This document shows positions 33,487 to 41,464 of a stretch of DNA of 64,000 nt, piece by piece. The first letter of the stretch is position 1. The number at the start of each line of letters is the position of its first letter. Position numbers and translations under genes: made by a program. The notes below the pieces were generated by a model. It was not told where the DNA came from and ran no database searches. It saw nothing but the letters and a program-made list of their open reading frames with translations. This stretch comes from Halieaceae bacterium. GTDB lineage: Bacteria > Pseudomonadota > Gammaproteobacteria > Pseudomonadales > Halieaceae. The stretch spans positions 124,001 through 188,000 of the forward strand of contig JANQLM010000063.1 of NCBI GenBank assembly GCA_028280635.1, given 5' to 3'.

Positions 33487-33816
33487 CTAGTAACTGGTTC
33501 TGGGAGGGTCGATAGTCATTCCCGTCACCCGCATGCCGATCGGCAGGATGATGAGCGCGATGACCAGCGCCAGCATGATATCGGGAGCAACGGCCTGGCT
33601 GCCCAGCCCCTGGGCGTTTACTTGAGCGAACAGGGAAATCGCCCCAATGATGCCGAGTTCAGCCAGGCCGCGCTCGTACAGCAACATCGTCGTAATAGCC
33701 ACGGCGGAGAACATCAGGTCAGGTTCCCGGGGCAATTGCAGCGTGGTGAGGGCAACCTCAGACACGAGCAGCGATACGACGAGTGAACACGGTATCGATA
33801 TCAGTAGTGACTTCAT
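33487..33816 (-). CDS. small membrane protein, unknown
   Basis: 109 residues with a short N-terminal hydrophobic segment and two further membrane segments (about 36-62 and 80-98). Two features argue that it is a real gene: AAGGTG 8 nt before the ATG and a good intrinsic terminator after it. It is divergent from the LysR regulator, which may control it. I recognise no family. Confidence 0.6.
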   Translation of the reverse strand: MKSLLISIPCSLVVSLLVSEVALTTLQLPREPDLMFSAVAITTMLLYERGLAELGIIGAISLFAQVNAQGLGSQAVAPDIMLALVIALIILPIGMRVTGMTIDPPRTSY

Positions 33817-33937
33817 TTGTCTGCACCTTAAAATCCAGCGTGTGCAGTCCGGGCTGCCATTGAGTGACGCTAGCTGCCCTTCCTTGACACTAAGTGTCGC
33901 AAAGGGCGCAATTTTTGCCAGTGGTTGGGGAATACAA

Positions 33938-33953
33938 TGGGACTCGTGTCACA
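33938..33953. promoter_or_regulatory. CRP/Vfr-like box 1 upstream of the LysR gene
   Basis: TGGGA-N6-TCACA matches the CRP core TGTGA-N6-TCACA at 9 of 10 positions. It lies 43 bp (centre to centre) from box 2, and its inner sequence is the reverse complement of that in box 2. Confidence 0.5.
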
Positions 33954-33980
33954 GTTGAATTTGCATTGATTCGACATAAA

Positions 33981-33996
33981 TGTGACACGAGTCACA
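33981..33996. promoter_or_regulatory. CRP/Vfr box 2 upstream of the LysR gene
   Basis: TGTGACACGAGTCACA is a perfect TGTGA-N6-TCACA core, and its flanks (AAA before, TTC after) also fit the CRP consensus. The centre is about 46 nt upstream of the LysR-gene ATG. Together with box 1 it creates 13-bp inverted arms (33941-33953 and 33981-33993). Confidence 0.6.
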
Positions 33997-34034
33997 TTCA
34001 TTCTCGGCCCGGATGAGATGACACGGGAGAATCG

Positions 34035-34877
34035 ATGGATATCGAGCTGCTGAAAACCTTCCTGGAAGTGCGCAGAACCCGGCATTTTGGCAAGGCGGCG
34101 GAGAATCTCTACCTGACCCAGGCGGCCGTCAGCGCCAGGATTCGCCAACTCGAAGACCTGCTGGGGGTAAAACTGTTCATTCGCAGCCGCAATAACATCC
34201 AGCTCACCAGCGAGGGCGAGCGGCTGGTCACCCACGCCCAGACCGTACTGTTGGCCTGGACCCGGGCCCAGCAGGAGGTGGCGCTGAAAACCGGCCAGAC
34301 CAGCCAGATTCACATTGGCGTGCGGTCCGGGCTGTGGAGCCCGGCCCTGCAGGCGCGCCTGCAGCAGTTGCACGGTGATATGCCGGGGGTGGTGTTGCGC
34401 ACCGAGGGGCATATGTCGGATGCGGCGGTCAAAATGCTGCTGGACCGCACCCTGGATGTGGCCATTTCCTACGATCCACCCAACCTGCCGGAGTTCAAAG
34501 TGCGCGATATCGGTAGCATCAGTCTCCGGTTGTACAGCGCCAATCGCAGGGCGACGGTGGCAACGGCCCTGGATGGCGGCTACGTGTACGTGGATTGGGG
34601 CAGTGCCTTTGCGCGTTTTCATGCCAAGCGTTTCGGTGAGGCCGTCGTGCCGGTGCTGCGCACCAATATCAGCGAATCGGCCCGGGCTTTCATCCTCAGC
34701 AACGGTGGTGCTGCCTACCTGCCGACCAGCCTGGCGGAAGGCGGCCGTCCGAAGCTGCACCCGGTGGCCGACGCGCCTGACTACACCCGCAAGATTTGCG
34801 CGGCCTACCGCTCCAATGCCGACAAACTGGAGTTGATTGAATCGGTGCTGGACGTGTTTGGGGATATTGCAGTCTGA
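34035..34877 (+). CDS. LysR-family transcriptional regulator (HdfR-like)
   Basis: A 280-residue regulator with the LysR winged helix-turn-helix in the first 60 residues (FGKAAENLYLTQAAVSARIRQLEDLLGVKLFIR) and a shortened substrate-binding domain. Overall it resembles the HdfR group, whose E. coli member represses flagellar flhDC. The leader is palindrome-rich: two CRP-like boxes and GACACT-A-AGTGTC at 33886-33898, a possible site for the regulator itself. A GGGAGA Shine-Dalgarno precedes ATG 34035. Confidence 0.88.
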   Translation: MDIELLKTFLEVRRTRHFGKAAENLYLTQAAVSARIRQLEDLLGVKLFIRSRNNIQLTSEGERLVTHAQTVLLAWTRAQQEVALKTGQTSQIHIGVRSGLWSPALQARLQQLHGDMPGVVLRTEGHMSDAAVKMLLDRTLDVAISYDPPNLPEFKVRDIGSISLRLYSANRRATVATALDGGYVYVDWGSAFARFHAKRFGEAVVPVLRTNISESARAFILSNGGAAYLPTSLAEGGRPKLHPVADAPDYTRKICAAYRSNADKLELIESVLDVFGDIAV

Positions 34878-34882
34878 AATCG

Positions 34883-34912
34883 GGCAGCGACCGGGTTCCC
34901 CGCCCGGCTGCC
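34883..34912 (+). terminator. GC-rich hairpin after the LysR gene
   Basis: GGCAG...CCGGG pairs with CCCGG CTGCC around a 7-nt loop, with a 3-nt bulge on the left arm. It begins 6 nt after the stop codon. No T-run follows, so termination may be weak or factor-assisted. Confidence 0.4.
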
Positions 34913-34998
34913 TGACGGTACTCGGAATCTATTGGGGGAAAAGCAGTAGGGAATAAGCAGCTACACGCCGACCAGGTCGGCGTTCTGGCTGGAGGACG

Positions 34999-35217
34999 TC
35001 ATTCGTCTTCCCAGTCGAGATCCAGGTAGTCCAACTCCTCGCGCATGCGTTTTTCTTCGAGGCGCTGCTCGGCACGGCGCCGGAGCTGTGCCAGACGACT
35101 CTTGCCATTGGTCTGCGGGGTCTCGTCGTCAGGCGCATCGTCCATTGAGTCCAGTACTGGCTCGAAGAACTCGTCAATGCTATCGCTGAGGCTGGTCTCG
35201 CTCGTTCGCTGTCCCAT
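34999..35217 (-). CDS. small PA3496-like protein
   Basis: 72 residues, acidic N-terminal half followed by a basic, helical segment (SRLAQLRRRAEQRLEEKRMREELDYL). The tail RLEEKRMREEL resembles the short PA3496-family putative regulatory proteins of Pseudomonas. A near-perfect Shine-Dalgarno GGAGGTGAT directly precedes ATG 35217, which supports expression. Function unknown; family assignment moderate. Confidence 0.65.
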   Translation of the reverse strand: MGQRTSETSLSDSIDEFFEPVLDSMDDAPDDETPQTNGKSRLAQLRRRAEQRLEEKRMREELDYLDLDWEDE

Positions 35218-35305
35218 ATCACCTCCGGAACGTCGGTTGAGCTGTTGCTCGCTGGCAATATCTCGCAGCGAACTGGCTGGAGTAAATCAAAACTTCTTTG
35301 GACTA

Positions 35306-35326
35306 TCGATAAAAATATTTTATCGA
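35306..35326. promoter_or_regulatory. AT-rich perfect palindrome
   Basis: TCGATAAAA and TTTTATCGA, 9-bp arms around a 3-nt centre. It lies 89 nt upstream of the PA3496-like start, in an AT-rich island inside GC-rich sequence. It is probably an operator or part of a promoter; the regulator is unknown. Confidence 0.4.
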
Positions 35327-35612
35327 ACTTCCCGTCCTGACCGCGCTGCATGCCAGGGAGAAGTGGGGGAGCGCGCCGGCGCCAGGTCGTCCCTGACAGC
35401 GTTGCATCTTCTGCGCGTCCCTGCCGTCCACGGCACATCCCTGTGCAGGCTCTGCGGGCCAACGTGGCGGGGCCACCCTGGCCCAACCTTCCCTGGTGGT
35501 GGACTGAAGCTACGACGCCGGCGTCGCTCCTGGTCGAATTAATGCAAATCCGTTGCCAGTTTTGCATGGCTGTAAATCAACGGTTTGCCGCGACCCTGCC
35601 GGCCTGCTGCGG

Positions 35613-35645
35613 TGTCCGGACATGTCCGCGTGATGTCCGCGGACA
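35613..35645. promoter_or_regulatory. cluster of TGTCCG palindromes before the adenylate cyclase
   Basis: TGTCCGGACA (35613-35622), the overlapping GGACATGTCC (35618-35627) and TGTCCGCGGACA (35634-35645) are perfect palindromes sharing TGTCC half-sites. The regular use of the half-site suggests a cooperative protein-binding site controlling the cyclase gene. Confidence 0.45.
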
Positions 35646-35710
35646 TGCCTCACGCGTTTTGCCACGCGCTGCTACACTGCCAGGACTCGCCAGGGAAGGC
35701 GTTTGAAATC

Positions 35711-37009
35711 ATGGATGACAAGCAGCAGATTGCACCGCTAAGCGGTGAGTTTCGCAGCGCCCCTCTGGAGCGCAGCTACCGCCGACAGCAGGCGGTTGCT
35801 GAATTACGGCAGTTGCGGCTGTTGTGGTTCACGGCACTGGCCTGCTTCGCACTGTACCTGCCCGTGGAGGCGCAGGTGCGGGGGGATTGGCCGGGCTGGC
35901 CCGAGCTCTGGCCGCGGCTGGGGATTATTTCGGTCGGTGTCCTGGTGTTGCTCACCCTGCGCTATCCGGCAGTGATTGCCGCCCGGGACTGGGTCAGCAG
36001 TGCCGGCCTGGTGACGGCCATGGCCTGCTATGGCTGCCTGCTGGCAGCACGCGCTGACGGCAGCTCGGGGGCATTGCTGTTGTTGCTGCTGGGGAGCTAC
36101 CTGTTCTCTCCCTGCCGCTACCGTCTGCACTGCGCCACCGGCATGCTAGGCAGTCTGCTTGCCGCCGTGCTGGCGGGCGGAAGCGTCTCCGGCCTTGAAC
36201 TCAGCTATCTGCTGCCCGCCAATATCCTCTCCGCCCTGGCGCTTTCCGGCCTGAATCGCAGCCGCCGCCAGCTTTACCTGCAGAGCCGGCGTCTGGCGCG
36301 TGAAGTATCCCGACGCCGCGACGCCCAGCGCCGCCTGGGCCAGGCTCATCGCCGCAACCTGGCACTGTTGTACAACGCCCTGCCACCGGCGGTGGCACAG
36401 CAGCTACGCGACCGCCCTGGCTCTCGCCCGGTGCGGCTGCTGTCTTCGGTAACCGTGGTGTTTGCCGACATCGTCGGTTTCAGCGACTTGGTCCGCCAAC
36501 TTACCCCGGGGCAGTTGCTGGCGCTGCTGGATGCCCTGTTCTCCGCCTTTGATGCGGCAGCGGAGCGGCGCGGACTGGAGAAGATCAAGACCATCGGCGA
36601 TGCCTACCTTGCTGTCGCCGGCCTGACGCCGGGGGAGTCGGGCAGCGGTCTGCGGGCGGTGGCCATGGCGCGTGATCTGCAGCGCGCCGCCGCGGCGATA
36701 GGCCGGCGCCGACAGCTTGACCTGAAGCTGCGCATCGCCCTGCATACGGGGCCGGTGGTCGCCGGGGTTCTGGGTAGCAAGCGCTACGCCTTCGATATCT
36801 GGGGCGAAACCGTGAACATCGCCAGCCGTCTGCAGGCGGCGGCACCGGTGGATGGCATCCTGATCTCCGAGGCCACGCGTCTGGCCTGCGCCGGACGTCT
36901 GCCCCTTGGCGCGGGTCAGCGATTCGAGTTGCGCGGTTGCGGCGTGGTTACCGCGGCGCTGTTGGGGGGCGCTGAATGCCGGCGCGAACCCGCTCGGCAA
37001 TCAGGGTAG
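35711..37009 (+). CDS. class III adenylate cyclase with membrane domain
   Basis: A 432-residue protein: about six membrane helices (35-180), a basic linker, then a class III cyclase domain (245-420). Metal-binding Asp253 (FADIVGFS) and Asp297 (KIKTIGDAY) are present. The Lys of KIKT and Asp362 (FDIWG) are the ATP-selecting pair, and Asn369/Arg373 (NIASR) the transition-state residues, so it should make cAMP rather than cGMP. ATG 35711 begins the first non-random part of the frame. The last 62 nt overlap, tail to tail, the shikimate-kinase-like gene. Confidence 0.88.
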   Translation: MDDKQQIAPLSGEFRSAPLERSYRRQQAVAELRQLRLLWFTALACFALYLPVEAQVRGDWPGWPELWPRLGIISVGVLVLLTLRYPAVIAARDWVSSAGLVTAMACYGCLLAARADGSSGALLLLLLGSYLFSPCRYRLHCATGMLGSLLAAVLAGGSVSGLELSYLLPANILSALALSGLNRSRRQLYLQSRRLAREVSRRRDAQRRLGQAHRRNLALLYNALPPAVAQQLRDRPGSRPVRLLSSVTVVFADIVGFSDLVRQLTPGQLLALLDALFSAFDAAAERRGLEKIKTIGDAYLAVAGLTPGESGSGLRAVAMARDLQRAAAAIGRRRQLDLKLRIALHTGPVVAGVLGSKRYAFDIWGETVNIASRLQAAAPVDGILISEATRLACAGRLPLGAGQRFELRGCGVVTAALLGGAECRREPARQSG

Positions 37010-37481
37010 CGGTGGCCTCGGCCGACTGCGCTTCGCAGGACACCGTGAAGCTGGCAAAGCGCTGGTACAGGGGCTGGCGCTCCCGGTAGATATCCGCCAG
37101 GGTCTGGCCCGGCAGAAAGGCGATGCCGCGGTCCGGTCGGGACTGGATGCGCTGCTCCAGGGCGGGCAGAGACACTTCCAGGTACACCACCGGCCCCGCC
37201 GTCTGCAGGCGTTCCATGGCGGGCTCGCTGTACACCGCGCTGCCGCCGGTGGCGATCAGGTAGGGGGCCAGCGGCATGTCCAGCAGCACTGACTCCTCCA
37301 GAGAGCAGAAGGCCGCGAAGCCGAGCCGGTCGACGCTGTCCTGCAGAGGCTCACCCTGGTCGACCTGGATGAGCAGGTCGGTATCGACAAAATTCAGGCC
37401 CAGCTGCTTGGCCAGCAGTACACCCACAGTGCTTTTGCCGGCGCCTGGCATGCCGATCAGGCTGACAGTTGAATAATCCAT
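36948..37481 (-). CDS. second shikimate-kinase-like P-loop kinase
   Basis: 177 residues with Walker A GMPGAGKSTVG near the N-terminus, VDTDLLIQ in place of the shikimate Asp loop and LIATGGSAVYSEPAM matching the GGG/TGG loop of shikimate kinases. It is more divergent than the aroK product at 8253 and lacks other pathway genes nearby, so it may act on another small substrate. ATG 37481 is chosen by family alignment. Its 3' end overlaps the cyclase gene by 62 nt, and its start lies 79 nt from the divergent gcvT. Confidence 0.8.
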   Translation of the reverse strand: MDYSTVSLIGMPGAGKSTVGVLLAKQLGLNFVDTDLLIQVDQGEPLQDSVDRLGFAAFCSLEESVLLDMPLAPYLIATGGSAVYSEPAMERLQTAGPVVYLEVSLPALEQRIQSRPDRGIAFLPGQTLADIYRERQPLYQRFASFTVSCEAQSAEATATLIAERVRAGIQRPPTAPR

Positions 37482-37560
37482 GGCCCAGTCTACCACCGGC
37501 TTGCCCCGGCCCGGCCGGCTGGGTAGAGTGGCGCTCCATTTCATCTTCCCGGGAGAGCTT

Positions 37561-38664
37561 ATGCTGACCGTACCGCTGGATGCACTGCATCGTGAGCTGG
37601 GAGCCCGCATGGTTCCCTTTGCCGGCTACGAAATGCCGGTTCAGTACAGTGACGGCATTATCGCCGAGCACCAGCACACCCGCTCAGCGGCGGGGCTGTT
37701 TGATGTCTCACATATGGGGCAACTGCGGATCAGCGGCAGCGGCGTGACCGGGGCCCTCGAAGCACTGCTGCCAGTGGACCTGGTAGGGCTGCCCGACAAT
37801 GGCCAGGTCTACGCCCTGTTGACCAACGACACCGGCGGTGTCCGCGACGACCTTATTGTCACCCGCTGGGATGCCGACAGCTTCTTCCTGGTGGTCAATG
37901 CCGCCTGCAAGGAAACGGATATTGCCTACCTGCGCGAGCGGTTGGAAGGGTTTGCGCTGGACGTGATGGAAGACCGGGCGCTGCTGGCGCTGCAGGGCCC
38001 GCAGGCGCGCGAAGTGATGGCCGGCGTGCTACCCGCGGCCGCGGGGCTGGCCTTTATGAACGGCTGTCATGCCGAGTTCGATGGTGAGTCTGTCTACGTG
38101 ACTTGTTCTGGCTATACCGGTGAAGACGGCTTCGAGGTGTCGCTGCCGGCGAATCGCGCGGAGGCTTTTGCACGCCTGTTGCTCGCAGATGATCGAGTGA
38201 AGCCGGTGGGCCTGGGCGCGCGCGATTCCCTGCGCCTGGAAGCGGGCCTGTGCCTCTACGGCCACGAACTGACTGACAGGGTCACGCCGGTCGAGGCGGC
38301 GTTGATGTGGTCAATTTCCAAAGCCCGGCGCCGAGACGGTGAGCGCCCGGGAGGCTTCGTTGGGGCTGAGGCGATCTTTGCTCGCCAGGACGATGGCGGT
38401 GACTTGCGTCGGTTGGGCCTGACGGTTGAAGGCAAGCGCCCTGTGCGCGAAGGCCAGATGGTTATGAGCACCACCGGTGACCCGGTGGGCGTGGTGACCA
38501 GCGCCTGCATGGGTGTCACCCTGGGGGCGCCCATCGCCATGGCATTTATCGATGCAGCCTACAGGGAACCGGGCACTGCCCTGGTGGTGGACGTGCGCGG
38601 TAAATCGCTGCCGGTCACCGTTACCCGTATGCCGTTTGTGCCGCAGCGTTACTTTCGCGGCTGA
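37561..38664 (+). CDS. gcvT: glycine cleavage system T protein (aminomethyltransferase)
   Basis: A 367-residue tetrahydrofolate-dependent enzyme that takes the aminomethyl group from the H protein, releasing ammonia. MVPFAGYEMPVQY, FDVSHMGQ, LTNDTGGVRDDLIV and the CSGYTGEDGFEV region are family hallmarks. GGGAGAGC lies just before ATG 37561; the longer open frame upstream is not conserved. No gcvH or gcvP is in view. The 3' end overlaps the Bat-type gene on the other strand by 16 nt. Confidence 0.94.
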   Translation: MLTVPLDALHRELGARMVPFAGYEMPVQYSDGIIAEHQHTRSAAGLFDVSHMGQLRISGSGVTGALEALLPVDLVGLPDNGQVYALLTNDTGGVRDDLIVTRWDADSFFLVVNAACKETDIAYLRERLEGFALDVMEDRALLALQGPQAREVMAGVLPAAAGLAFMNGCHAEFDGESVYVTCSGYTGEDGFEVSLPANRAEAFARLLLADDRVKPVGLGARDSLRLEAGLCLYGHELTDRVTPVEAALMWSISKARRRDGERPGGFVGAEAIFARQDDGGDLRRLGLTVEGKRPVREGQMVMSTTGDPVGVVTSACMGVTLGAPIAMAFIDAAYREPGTALVVDVRGKSLPVTVTRMPFVPQRYFRG

Positions 38665-39881
38665 GAGGGGTTCAGCACCCTGGCCGGCGCGGTATCGCCA
38701 CGCTGGTGCCCGCGCGGCAGCTTGCTGAACTCCGCACGGTCCGGCAGCTTGCCGCCACTGTCCCCATAGGCTGCCGCCAGCAACCGCTCCGCGGCCATAC
38801 CGGCGTCTGCCTCACCCGCCGTGGTGCGCAGGCTTAACCAGCCGGCTGTTCCCGTGCGACTGTTCAACCAGCGATATAGGGCGCGTGCAGCGGCATTGGC
38901 GTCGCCGCGCCCAAGCGCCTTGCGGGCTTGCTGCAGCGGATTGACGGGGCGCTGGCTGAGTCTCCAGGCCAGCGCCGCCAGCGCTAGCAGGCCCAACAGG
39001 CCGAGCAACCACAACAGCCCATGCTTTGGCGGGGTTGTGGTTTCTACAGCATCGGCCGCGGCGCCGGCATTGATGTCCACCGCCGCTAACAATGCGGTCT
39101 CCAGGCGACCCGTATCGGTGTTCCACCAGTAGACGGTTTGTTCCGGCAGTCGGTACTGGCCGGACTGTTCGACCACGTAGGTGGCGCTCTGCCGCCGCAG
39201 GGCTGTCGCCTCCCCCCGGTTGCTGCGATCCTCCAGTTCGGGCAGGTCTGGGTATACCGCCAGCCCTGGGGATTCTGCCAGCTCCGGCTCGGGCAGCATC
39301 AGCGAGGTCAGCCGGCTGGCCTCCAGTTCGATGCTGCGGGTGAAGGCGTCACCGGGCACCAGGCCCTGCAGCGAGCGGTCGAAGCGCTGGCGAATCGCCA
39401 GGGATGGTGTCGCCAGCCAGCCTTCCAGTTTACTGACCGCGGCGGGCACCCCGGCGCTGAACGCCAGCGCCTCAGTGGCCACCTCCCCGCGCACTATGCC
39501 GAGGGCGGCGTCGTTGACGGCGAGGCTCAGGATGACCGGCGGCAGTCGATAGTCGCCTTCCCGCTGTGGGTAAAGCTCCAGCTGCCAGCGCTGCACCACC
39601 CAGGTCGCCCCGGCTTCCCGGCGGCTGAGGTTTACTGCAAACTCATTGCGCCGAAGTATCAGCAGTCCGGGTACCTCCGGCGCCCGTATCCCGGTGCCAC
39701 CGGCAAACCAGCGCGGTGTGGACACCTCCATGACCAGCCGCACTTCTTGGCCGCGGACGATGTTTTCGGCTGGCTCCAGCCAGCTACGGATGCGCAGGCG
39801 ATCTTCCGCCAGCAGGGTGTCCACGCCCTCGGCCTGGCCGGGCGCGGCCGGCAGCATCGCCAGCAGCACAGTCAGTAGCAT
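38649..39881 (-). CDS. BatD-type membrane-associated protein
   Basis: 410 residues: signal peptide (1-17, ending GQA), a beta-rich extracytoplasmic region starting LRIRSWLEPAENIVRGQEVRLVMEVSTP, one membrane helix (about 312-330) and a basic cytoplasmic tail. This is the layout of BatD proteins from aerotolerance-type operons. ATG 39881 is preceded by GAGGTGGG and lies 11 nt after the neighbour's stop. It is the last gene of the moxR-DUF58-DUF4381-Bat set. Confidence 0.82.
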   Translation of the reverse strand: MLLTVLLAMLPAAPGQAEGVDTLLAEDRLRIRSWLEPAENIVRGQEVRLVMEVSTPRWFAGGTGIRAPEVPGLLILRRNEFAVNLSRREAGATWVVQRWQLELYPQREGDYRLPPVILSLAVNDAALGIVRGEVATEALAFSAGVPAAVSKLEGWLATPSLAIRQRFDRSLQGLVPGDAFTRSIELEASRLTSLMLPEPELAESPGLAVYPDLPELEDRSNRGEATALRRQSATYVVEQSGQYRLPEQTVYWWNTDTGRLETALLAAVDINAGAAADAVETTTPPKHGLLWLLGLLGLLALAALAWRLSQRPVNPLQQARKALGRGDANAAARALYRWLNSRTGTAGWLSLRTTAGEADAGMAAERLLAAAYGDSGGKLPDRAEFSKLPRGHQRGDTAPARVLNPSQPRK

Positions 39882-39892
39882 CGCGACCCACC

Positions 39893-41464
39893 TCACTGGC
39901 GCCGCTCCAACTGCATGCCAAACTTGATCGACAGGAAATGGGAGGGGTCGCGCTGCACGCTGCGCATCCACATCTCGCTGACCTTCTCGTCCCGCAGGAT
40001 GTCCTCGGCGCTGAGCTGTTCAATCTGGTCGGCCGCCATGGTCATGCGCTCAGCGCCCTCCGCCCTGCGCGGTTCATCTTCGCCGAGCTCTTTTGAGCCC
40101 AGGCCTTCATCGGCCTGGGACTCGCTCATGATATTGATGGCGTCGATCAGTTCCTGGACGATTTTTCGGTTCTGCTCGGCAGCCGTGAAACCGGGGTTCT
40201 CCGCCAGCAGGTTTTCATAGATCGCCACCGCGCGCAGGTAGCGCTCACCGTGGGCCAGGGCGTTGGCCTGGTTGAAGCGCGCCTCGGCTGTATCCACTCT
40301 CGCAAAGTACTCGGCGGCGAGATCGAACTCCTCCGCGTAGTAGTAGGCAAACCCCTTGCGCAGGGGGTCGCGAAAGCGCTGGGCTGCGGTCTCGTAGTCA
40401 CCGCGTTGCATCAGCAGGGCGCCCTGCTGGTCCGGCGTCAGCCATAGGTCCAGGAAGGCATTGCCCTCGGCCTCAGCCGTCTGCGGCTGGCCCAGCACCA
40501 GCCCGATCAGCAGGCACCACTGCAGGGTCCAGCCCCGTCGGAACCACAGCAGGAACAGAGCCAGGCAGGGAAACACCAGGCCGTAGCCACTGTCCAGCCA
40601 GGGCACGGCACTGTCCTCGGTGACCACGTAGTGAGCCTCGACACGGCGGGCAATATCGCGCACATCGCTGTCATCAATACTCAGGCTGAAGTAGCGGCCG
40701 CCCGAGCGGCGCGCCAGCGATTGTAAGGCGGCGGCCTCCAGTGGTGCGGCGCCGTCGGCGGGTTGCCCGGTGCCAACGCCCAGCACCAGTAGCTGGTGGG
40801 GGCGCTCGTCAAACCAGCGGCTGAACTCGTCGGCGCTGCTGTCAGAGACGCCATCGGTGATCAGCAGCACGGTAGTGGGAGCCGTGCTGTCACCGACGAT
40901 GCGATCGACCAGGGGCAGGGCGTACTCGGCGAACTTGCCGCGCCGCGGCATGATGTCGGTGTCCAACGCGGCCAGGTACTGCCAGAGGATGTCGATATCA
41001 TCGGTCAGGTCGAGCACCGTGTGCGCGCTGCCGGCGTACACCACCATCGCCGTGCGCGAGCCGGCGCGCGCGGCCAGCAGGTCGGCGACCTTCTGGCGCG
41101 CCCGCACCAGGCGCGTGGGTTGCACATCGGTGGCCTGCATAGAACGTGAGGTGTCCAGCAGCACCACCAGGGCGGCTTCATCCCGGGTGAGGGGTGAGGG
41201 CTGCTGGCGCCAACTCGGGCCCATGGCAACAATGGCCATGATGACCATCAGCAGAGCCGCCACCGTCGGCGGGCTCAACAGGCGGTGGCCGAACTGGCGC
41301 AGGCGCAGGGCGTTCAGCAGGTGCGGCGCAATGATGTCGTCCCAGCGCGAATCGTGACGCTCCCGGCGCCACTGCATCACCAGCGCGATGGCGGGTAGGA
41401 CCAGCAGCAGACCCCAGGCCGGGCGCAGGAAGTGGAAGTTCTCCAGCAGCGTATCAGTGGGCAT
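39893..41464 (-). CDS. BatB/BatC-type von Willebrand factor A protein with TPR tail
   Basis: 523 residues: two N-terminal membrane helices, a VWA domain with the metal-ion adhesion motif DTSRSM and downstream TDGVSD, two more membrane helices (about 300-345), then a TPR-like region (GDYETAAQRFRDPLRKGFAYYYAEEFDLAAEYFARV). A charged C-terminal tail follows. Combining BatB-like and BatC-like parts in one chain is common outside Bacteroidetes. ATG 41464 overlaps the upstream gene by 11 nt; ATG 41488 is an alternative. Confidence 0.85.
   Translation of the reverse strand: MPTDTLLENFHFLRPAWGLLLVLPAIALVMQWRRERHDSRWDDIIAPHLLNALRLRQFGHRLLSPPTVAALLMVIMAIVAMGPSWRQQPSPLTRDEAALVVLLDTSRSMQATDVQPTRLVRARQKVADLLAARAGSRTAMVVYAGSAHTVLDLTDDIDILWQYLAALDTDIMPRRGKFAEYALPLVDRIVGDSTAPTTVLLITDGVSDSSADEFSRWFDERPHQLLVLGVGTGQPADGAAPLEAAALQSLARRSGGRYFSLSIDDSDVRDIARRVEAHYVVTEDSAVPWLDSGYGLVFPCLALFLLWFRRGWTLQWCLLIGLVLGQPQTAEAEGNAFLDLWLTPDQQGALLMQRGDYETAAQRFRDPLRKGFAYYYAEEFDLAAEYFARVDTAEARFNQANALAHGERYLRAVAIYENLLAENPGFTAAEQNRKIVQELIDAINIMSESQADEGLGSKELGEDEPRRAEGAERMTMAADQIEQLSAEDILRDEKVSEMWMRSVQRDPSHFLSIKFGMQLERRQ

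Larger units (their letters stand above)
35218..35710. other. 493-bp divergent intergenic region with two palindrome clusters
   Basis: This gap separates the PA3496-like gene from the adenylate cyclase. Open frames crossing it show no recognisable protein. It holds an AT-rich palindrome (35306-35326) near the left gene and a TGTCCG palindrome cluster (35613-35645) about 65-100 nt before the cyclase ATG. I see no RNA gene in the rest. Confidence 0.6.

Noticed and set aside
34929-35567. A 212-codon open frame on the minus strand covering the PA3496-like gene in another frame
   Set aside because: The PA3496-like frame has the ribosome-binding site and family-like sequence; the longer frame has neither.
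37482-37560. A glycine riboswitch before gcvT
   Set aside because: Only 79 nt separate the divergent starts, and none of the conserved aptamer core is visible.
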